DNA of 64,000 nt. It comes from Marinobacter fonticola (GTDB lineage Bacteria > Pseudomonadota > Gammaproteobacteria > Pseudomonadales > Oleiphilaceae). This document shows, one piece after another, positions 59,434-64,000 of the stretch. The notes under the pieces are model-generated. The model worked only from the letters and a program-made list of their open reading frames with translations. It was not told the DNA's origin and made no database searches. Positions within the stretch are counted from its first letter, which is position 1; every line of letters begins with the position of its first letter. A program made the position numbers and the translations under genes. The stretch spans positions 1,612,001 to 1,676,000 of the forward strand of contig NZ_CP043042.1 in the NCBI RefSeq assembly GCF_008122265.1. Reading direction: 5' to 3'.

Positions 59434-62400
59434 CTAGCCTTGGGCAGCCCGTTTGAGTTGTTTGTTGACCATGGCTCGCAGGGCTGCCGGCTTCACCGGT
59501 TTGTACAGGATTTGGTAACCCTGTTCCAGAGTTGCGGTTTTAACATCTTCCGCCATGTAACCGGTAATGAGGATGCCTGGAATAGGACGACCGAAATCGG
59601 CCTGTAGTGCATTCATTGCGTCCAGACCACTCTGATCGTTATCCAGTTGGTAGTCCGCGAGAATAATGTCGGGCGCCTTGTTACCTATAGCCTGCCTGGC
59701 TTCCTCCAGGCTTAGGGCGGGTGTGACAACGCAACCCCAGTTGTTAAGCAGCGCGATCATTCCATCAAGGATGTTCTCGTCGTTATCAATGCATAGGACA
59801 GCCAGATCCCTTAGGTTGGACAGTCCGCGGGACGATGTTTTCCTGCCTATAGAGGGGGCCGGCGCTTCGATGGGTTCTACCCGGGGAACCGTAATACTAA
59901 AAATGCTACCGCGTCCCTGCTCGGACCGAACGTTAACCGGATGGTCAAGCATAGTGCTGATACGATCCACGATGGCCAATCCCAAGCCTAAACCTTTTTG
60001 GTCGCTGGCCTGCTGCAGCCGCCGGAATTCTTCGAAGATCTGCTTGAGTTTATCGCTGGGTATGCCGGGACCGGTGTCCCAGACTTCCACGCGCACATAG
60101 CCTTTCAGGCGTCGACAGCCAAGGAGGATGCGGCCTTTCGGAGTATAGCGGGTAGCGTTGGATAGGAAATTCTGGATAACCCGGCGCAGCAGCTGTTGGT
60201 CGGAATGAATCCAGGCCGAGCAAGGCACCATATGCAGTTCGAGACCCTGTTCATGGGCGATGGCGGAAAACTCCGTCGAGAGATGCCGGAGTAGGTCGTT
60301 GACGGGAAATCGCGTTAATTTCGGCTCCAGAGCCCCGGCGTCCAGTTTGGATATGTCCAACAGGGTGCTGATGATCTCCTCGGCCGCTTCCAGGGAGCTG
60401 TCGATGTGATCCCCCAGGTCTTTCAGCTCTCCCTGCGCCTTGCCCACCAGCGCCGAGGTGAAGAGCCTGGCGGCATTCAAGGGTTGCAGCAGGTCGTGGC
60501 TGGCCGAAGCCAGGAAGCGTGTCTTGCTCTGATTAGCCTGTTCGGCGACGGATTTTGCCTTCAGCAGCTGTTCGTTTAAGACCTGCAATTCTTGTGTGCG
60601 CTCTTTAACCCGTTGTTCCAGATAGATGTTAGTTTCTTTTAGCGCTTGTTCGGTCCGTCGCATGGGCGTGATGTCTTGAAAGGTGATCACGTAGCCCCCG
60701 CCGGGAATCGGGCTGCCTTCGATCTTCAGGATGGTGCCATCCGGACGGTGCTGTTCGTCAGCGAAAGCCAGGGCTTCGCGCATGCACCGCAGACGATCTT
60801 CGAGCACTTCGTCGACTTTACGGGCTGGTAGGTTCATGGTCACCATGCTATATCGCACAAGATCGGCGAATGGCCGCCCGGCGCGAACGAAGCCGCGGGG
60901 ATAGACGAACATATCGAGGTAACGCTGGTTCCAGACCACTAGCTGCTGCCGGTGGTTCACCACCGCCACACCCAGGCTGATATTCTCGATCGCCGATTGC
61001 AGCAGCTCGCGGCTGAAGGTCATGGCCTGGGAGGCTTCGTCGACGATGCTGACGACGTCCTCGATCTGCATGTCGCGACCCGTTAGGGTGGACTCCAGCA
61101 CCACCCTTGCCGTAGATGCGCCAATGACCGAGGCCAGTTGGCGTTCCACGTACTTCATCAGATGTGTGCTGGCCGGACGCTGCGGAGCAATGCGCGTGGC
61201 GTTGCGGCGCTCATAGTTGCGAAACAGTGTTTCGGAGCGGTCTTCGCCCATAAAGCGATCCGCAAGCGCCTGCAAGTCAGCGGTCAGGATCTCACCTTGC
61301 CAAATTTGCTGTTGAGGCGTTTCGGCGCGTGGCTCGGGATCGTGAAAAAAGGAGGCAATCTGAATCTTTTCCCGAACGCGCTGCCGGGTAAAGAGCGACA
61401 GGGTGATGTAGAGCAGCGTATTGCTGCCTAGGCTCCAGATAATGCCATGGCTGACCTGATCTACTTCCATACCGAACAGGGCCGTGGGGCGTGTCCAGCC
61501 CATGCCCCAGAGGCCCTCTTCGATCAAGCTATCGCTCAGCCAGCCCGTGGATGCCAGGGCTGGAATCAGCAGGGTGTAACACCACATCAAGAAACCGGCA
61601 GCCAGACCCCAGACAGCGCCAGTGTGGTTGCCACGCCGCCAGACGATGCCGCCCACGAGGGAGGGGCCGAACTGCGCCGCTGCTGCGAACGACAACAACC
61701 CGAACGCAGTAAGGCTGTACTCTTCGCTTGCCAGACGATAGAAGCCGTAAGACGTGAGTAGGATGACGAAAATGGCCACCCGGCGAATACTCAGTAGCAA
61801 GTAGCTCAGATCGCCCCGCTGATTCATCCGCGGGCGGAAGAATTTGAGTAGCGCGGGCATGATGATCTCGTTGCTTACCATGGTGGCGATAGCGACCGAA
61901 CATACGATGACCATCGCTGCTGCCGCTGAGCCTCCGCCGAGATAGGCCAGGATCGCCAACCATTGTTCACCGGCAAGAATCGGCAGGCTGAGTATCAGTA
62001 CGTCGGGATTGGTATCGCCACTATTGGGTGAGAGGAGGCCGGCCGCGGCAATTGGCAGGACGAAGGCACTGGCGATGACCAGGTACGCGGGCATCGCCCA
62101 GCGAGCCGTCTCCAGGTCGCGGTGATCGGTGTTCTCCACCACCGTGACATGGAACTGCCTGGGAAGGCATATGATAGCCAGCATGGCGACGACCGTCTGG
62201 GTGACGAAAGCCACCGGCTCGACATTGTCGAACGTCAGGGTGCCAATCAGGTCGGCCTCGCGTACACGCTGGAGCAGATCGCCGAACCCGCCATAGAGGC
62301 CAAAGCCGACAAACAGTCCTACGGCAATAAAAGCGACCAGCTTGATCACCGATTCGAAGGCGACAGCCTGAATCATCCCCCGATGATGCTCGGTAGATTC

Positions 62401-62955
62401 CAGATGCCGGGTGCCGAAGAGAATAGTAAATAACGCCAGAACCAGCGTGATGTACCACGCCGCATCCCGCCAGGCCGCCTGGGTCAGGAAAGGGTCCGAC
62501 AAGCCATCGGATTCCGAGAGCACGGTAAAACCCATGGCGATCGCTTTGAGCTGTAGCGCGATATAGGGAACGCTCCCCACGAGTGCAAAGACTGAAATCA
62601 GCGCCGCCAGAGTTTGGGACTTGCCGTAACGCGAAGCGATGAAATCCGCGATGGACGTACTGTTATTGCGCTTGCTGATGTAGATGATTCGGCGCAGGAG
62701 TGAGGAGCCGAACAGAAAAACCAGCAAAGGCCCCAAATAGATGGGAAGAAAGCCAAGGCCCTCTTGGGTTGCTCGGCCGACCGCGCCGTAGAACGTCCAA
62801 GAGGTAAAGTAAACTGCTAGGGAGAGCGCATAAATATGCGTGCGCGCGAACTTCTTTCGGTAAAGGCCAGGGTGGCGGTCGCCAGCCCAGGCCACGGTAA
62901 AAAGCAGGGAAATATAGGTGATTGAAATAAGGACCAGTAACCAGCCACTCAGCAT
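59434..62955 (-). CDS. SSS-domain hybrid sensor kinase (CrbS/MxtR-like)
   Basis: A 1173-residue membrane kinase. The N-terminal half is a sodium:solute symporter-like domain of about 12-13 helices (SLAVYFTSWTFYGAVGRAT, SIADFIASRYGKS). A PAS domain with a PAS-C follows (near 640-780), then a coiled coil, HisKA with phospho-acceptor His820 (SASHDLLQPLNAARLF), an ATPase domain (NFLSNATRYTP, VWDTGPGIP), and a C-terminal receiver with Asp1101 (IILADYQLD). The layout matches CrbS/MxtR, which controls acetate use via the CrbR/ErdR regulator. No crbR-type gene lies in the window. The acetate-type symporter nearby supports the assignment. Confidence 0.9.
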   Translation of the reverse strand: MLSGWLLVLISITYISLLFTVAWAGDRHPGLYRKKFARTHIYALSLAVYFTSWTFYGAVGRATQEGLGFLPIYLGPLLVFLFGSSLLRRIIYISKRNNSTSIADFIASRYGKSQTLAALISVFALVGSVPYIALQLKAIAMGFTVLSESDGLSDPFLTQAAWRDAAWYITLVLALFTILFGTRHLESTEHHRGMIQAVAFESVIKLVAFIAVGLFVGFGLYGGFGDLLQRVREADLIGTLTFDNVEPVAFVTQTVVAMLAIICLPRQFHVTVVENTDHRDLETARWAMPAYLVIASAFVLPIAAAGLLSPNSGDTNPDVLILSLPILAGEQWLAILAYLGGGSAAAAMVIVCSVAIATMVSNEIIMPALLKFFRPRMNQRGDLSYLLLSIRRVAIFVILLTSYGFYRLASEEYSLTAFGLLSFAAAAQFGPSLVGGIVWRRGNHTGAVWGLAAGFLMWCYTLLIPALASTGWLSDSLIEEGLWGMGWTRPTALFGMEVDQVSHGIIWSLGSNTLLYITLSLFTRQRVREKIQIASFFHDPEPRAETPQQQIWQGEILTADLQALADRFMGEDRSETLFRNYERRNATRIAPQRPASTHLMKYVERQLASVIGASTARVVLESTLTGRDMQIEDVVSIVDEASQAMTFSRELLQSAIENISLGVAVVNHRQQLVVWNQRYLDMFVYPRGFVRAGRPFADLVRYSMVTMNLPARKVDEVLEDRLRCMREALAFADEQHRPDGTILKIEGSPIPGGGYVITFQDITPMRRTEQALKETNIYLEQRVKERTQELQVLNEQLLKAKSVAEQANQSKTRFLASASHDLLQPLNAARLFTSALVGKAQGELKDLGDHIDSSLEAAEEIISTLLDISKLDAGALEPKLTRFPVNDLLRHLSTEFSAIAHEQGLELHMVPCSAWIHSDQQLLRRVIQNFLSNATRYTPKGRILLGCRRLKGYVRVEVWDTGPGIPSDKLKQIFEEFRRLQQASDQKGLGLGLAIVDRISTMLDHPVNVRSEQGRGSIFSITVPRVEPIEAPAPSIGRKTSSRGLSNLRDLAVLCIDNDENILDGMIALLNNWGCVVTPALSLEEARQAIGNKAPDIILADYQLDNDQSGLDAMNALQADFGRPIPGILITGYMAEDVKTATLEQGYQILYKPVKPAALRAMVNKQLKRAAQG

Positions 62956-63006
62956 AGATAGCCTTTGCGGTGATGCATCTTCAAACGTTGCTTTCAGGTA
63001 CGCCGA

Positions 63007-63510
63007 TCAAGTGCATACAGCCCCCAGTAGACGGTCATCGTCTGCCAGTTTTTGCAACGACTGAACCATCGCCTCACCGTTTTCAGAGACGGGCACGAGT
63101 TGCTGTTCTACGCAATTGAGCAGATAAACCTGCTCCTCGACGGAGTCAGTGTAGGACTTCTCAAATCGATAGAGGTAAAAGCTGAACACTTTGGGGTTCT
63201 GTTCGTCCGCCACGATACTGCTGGTATCCACTACGGTAAAACGCGAAGTTTGGGGTACGACTAGGCTCCAGGGGCGCCAGATAACGCTCTCTTGCTCCTC
63301 GCTGACAACTACGGCGTCTTCCGGTAGCTGGGATTGTTTGAGGTCGAACCAGGTGTATTCCATATACGCCATGTAGGCGAGCATCCCGGCGCCGCCAAAC
63401 ACAGGGACCAGCCACCGCGGCGCTTTCTTGGCGGTAACAGCGCGGATGCCCATCGCGATACCTGCTGCGCCCAGGCCTGCAAAAACCGTTGCTACGAAAT
63501 TCCAGAACAT
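63007..63510 (-). CDS. Small inner-membrane protein of unknown function
   Basis: A 167-residue protein with two N-terminal hydrophobic segments (about residues 4-22 and 33-50). A soluble domain of about 110 residues follows, starting WRPWSLVVPQTSRFTVVD and containing VFSFYLYRFEKSYTDSVEEQVYLLNC. I do not recognise a family. It lies between the symporter and the hybrid kinase on the same strand. AAGGA precedes the ATG, and a terminator-like hairpin separates it from the symporter gene. Confidence 0.75.
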   Translation of the reverse strand: MFWNFVATVFAGLGAAGIAMGIRAVTAKKAPRWLVPVFGGAGMLAYMAYMEYTWFDLKQSQLPEDAVVVSEEQESVIWRPWSLVVPQTSRFTVVDTSSIVADEQNPKVFSFYLYRFEKSYTDSVEEQVYLLNCVEQQLVPVSENGEAMVQSLQKLADDDRLLGAVCT

Positions 63511-63520
63511 CGGGGTTCCT

Positions 63521-63557
63521 TAAATAAAGCGGGCTTCCCCCGTGGAGGAAGCCCGCT
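63521..63557 (-). terminator. Terminator-like hairpin after the symporter gene
   Basis: AGCGGGCTTCC and GGAAGCCCGCT form a perfect 11-bp stem around an 8-nt loop. On the minus strand it is followed by TTATTTA. It lies just upstream of the ribosome-binding site of the small membrane-protein gene, so it may attenuate read-through. Confidence 0.8.
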
Positions 63558-63569
63558 AAGGATGGCTAT

Positions 63570-63589
63570 CTGCAGATCAGCATCTGCAG
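63570..63589 (-). other. Second hairpin 3' of the symporter gene
   Basis: CTGCAGAT and ATCTGCAG pair perfectly over 8 bp around CAGC, 16 nt after the symporter stop. There is no T-run. Together with the larger hairpin it forms a double-stem 3' end. Confidence 0.6.
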
Positions 63590-63605
63590 GGAATCATATT
63601 ATGAA

Positions 63606-64000
63606 TCAATGGTCGGTGGCACCACCAGCCCCGCGGGGATAGCGCACGCTTTCGACCAGCTCCTGGATCTCTACCGGAGGCTCTTCTGTGGCATTGGATA
63701 CCAGGAAGGCGACCGTAAAGTTAACCACTGCACCCACCGCACCGATGGACAATGGAGAGATACCCAGGATCCAGTACTCCGCGGTATCAGGCAGGTTGTT
63801 AGTGCCGGGAATGAACAGCCAGCCCTTGTACACGAAGATGTAGATCAGCGTGAAAGCCAGACCGGTGAGCATGCCGGCAATCGCACCCTTGTTGTTCACG
63901 CGCTTGGAGAAGATCCCCATCATCAGCACCGGGAACAGGGAAGCGGCGGCAATACCGAAGGCGAGCGCGACCACCTGCGCGGCGAACCCCGGGGGATTGG
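63606..64000 (-). CDS. Sodium:solute symporter, ActP (acetate) type (5' partial)
   Basis: Only the C-terminal 131 residues lie in the window; the frame is open to its end. The sequence NPPGFAAQVVALAFGIAAASLFPVLMMGIFSKRVNNKGA is characteristic of the cation/acetate symporter branch of the SSS family. Three more hydrophobic helices and a short soluble tail (EEPPVEIQELVESVRYPRGAG) follow. It transports a small carboxylate, probably acetate, with Na+ or H+. Its position before the CrbS-like kinase fits acetate sensing and uptake. Confidence 0.9.
   Translation of the reverse strand, partial: NPPGFAAQVVALAFGIAAASLFPVLMMGIFSKRVNNKGAIAGMLTGLAFTLIYIFVYKGWLFIPGTNNLPDTAEYWILGISPLSIGAVGAVVNFTVAFLVSNATEEPPVEIQELVESVRYPRGAGGATDH

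Noticed and set aside
59434..62955. Plain proline/sodium symporter (PutP)
   Set aside because: The symporter-like half is fused to PAS, HisKA, ATPase and receiver domains with intact phospho-sites, so it is a sensor kinase.

Overview
The window comes from a gammaproteobacterial chromosome. The 16S rRNA gene, a Pseudomonas-like order of flagellar/chemotaxis and cytochrome c maturation genes, and gene content typical of marine heterotrophs (180-kDa NAD-glutamate dehydrogenase, acetate-type symporter with a CrbS/MxtR-like kinase) all point to Marinobacter or a close relative. This placement rests on recognition of the sequence, not on a database search. Gene density is high and I see no insertion sequence, prophage, integron or CRISPR array. 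Both ends of the window cut genes.

Layout. 1-3.5 kb is the tail of a chemotaxis/flagellar locus: two CheW proteins (the second behind a good sigma-54 promoter match), a DUF2802 protein, and on the other strand FliK with a free-standing FlhB C-terminal domain. 3.7-11.1 kb is a complete ccmABCDEFGHI cluster for cytochrome c maturation. 11.2-18.2 kb is a minus-strand moxR-DUF58-DUF4381-batA-batB/C-batD operon. 18.6-23.5 kb is the giant NAD-glutamate dehydrogenase, followed by a beta-carbonic anhydrase. 24.2-26.2 kb is a two-gene signalling operon (receiver plus CheC-like fusion, then a PAS-GGDEF diguanylate cyclase). A secreted protein of unknown role, exonuclease I, an HTH protein with the Prc protease, and a thiolase/hydroxyacyl-CoA dehydrogenase pair for beta-oxidation follow up to 35.9 kb. 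36-41.5 kb carries a ComFB-family protein, a DUF349 coiled-coil protein, RecX and the lytic transglycosylase MltF. 42-50.3 kb has purL, a Nif3-like protein, two divergent Nudix hydrolases, a gamma-carbonic-anhydrase-like hexapeptide protein, a DUF1289 protein and purT.

50.27-55.93 kb is a complete rRNA operon: two tandem promoters, boxA, 16S, tRNA-Ile(GAT), tRNA-Ala(TGC), a second boxA, 23S, 5S and a terminator. Long flanking inverted repeats for RNase III processing are visible around both 16S and 23S.

56.1-64 kb is a co-directional minus-strand signalling cluster. In transcription order it holds an ActP-type sodium:solute symporter (cut by the window end), a small membrane protein, a hybrid kinase with an SSS-transporter-like sensor, a receiver-TPR protein, a soluble histidine kinase overlapping it by 4 nt, and a receiver protein anchored by a C-terminal membrane helix. 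This cluster is the best candidate in the window for an incompletely described phosphorelay. Other points worth a look are several intergenic tandem repeats (3x20 bp, 4x17 bp, 2x24 bp, and 2x14 bp bracketed by an inverted repeat), a DnaA-box palindrome in an A+T-rich gap, and structured spacers in the ccm and rrn operons.
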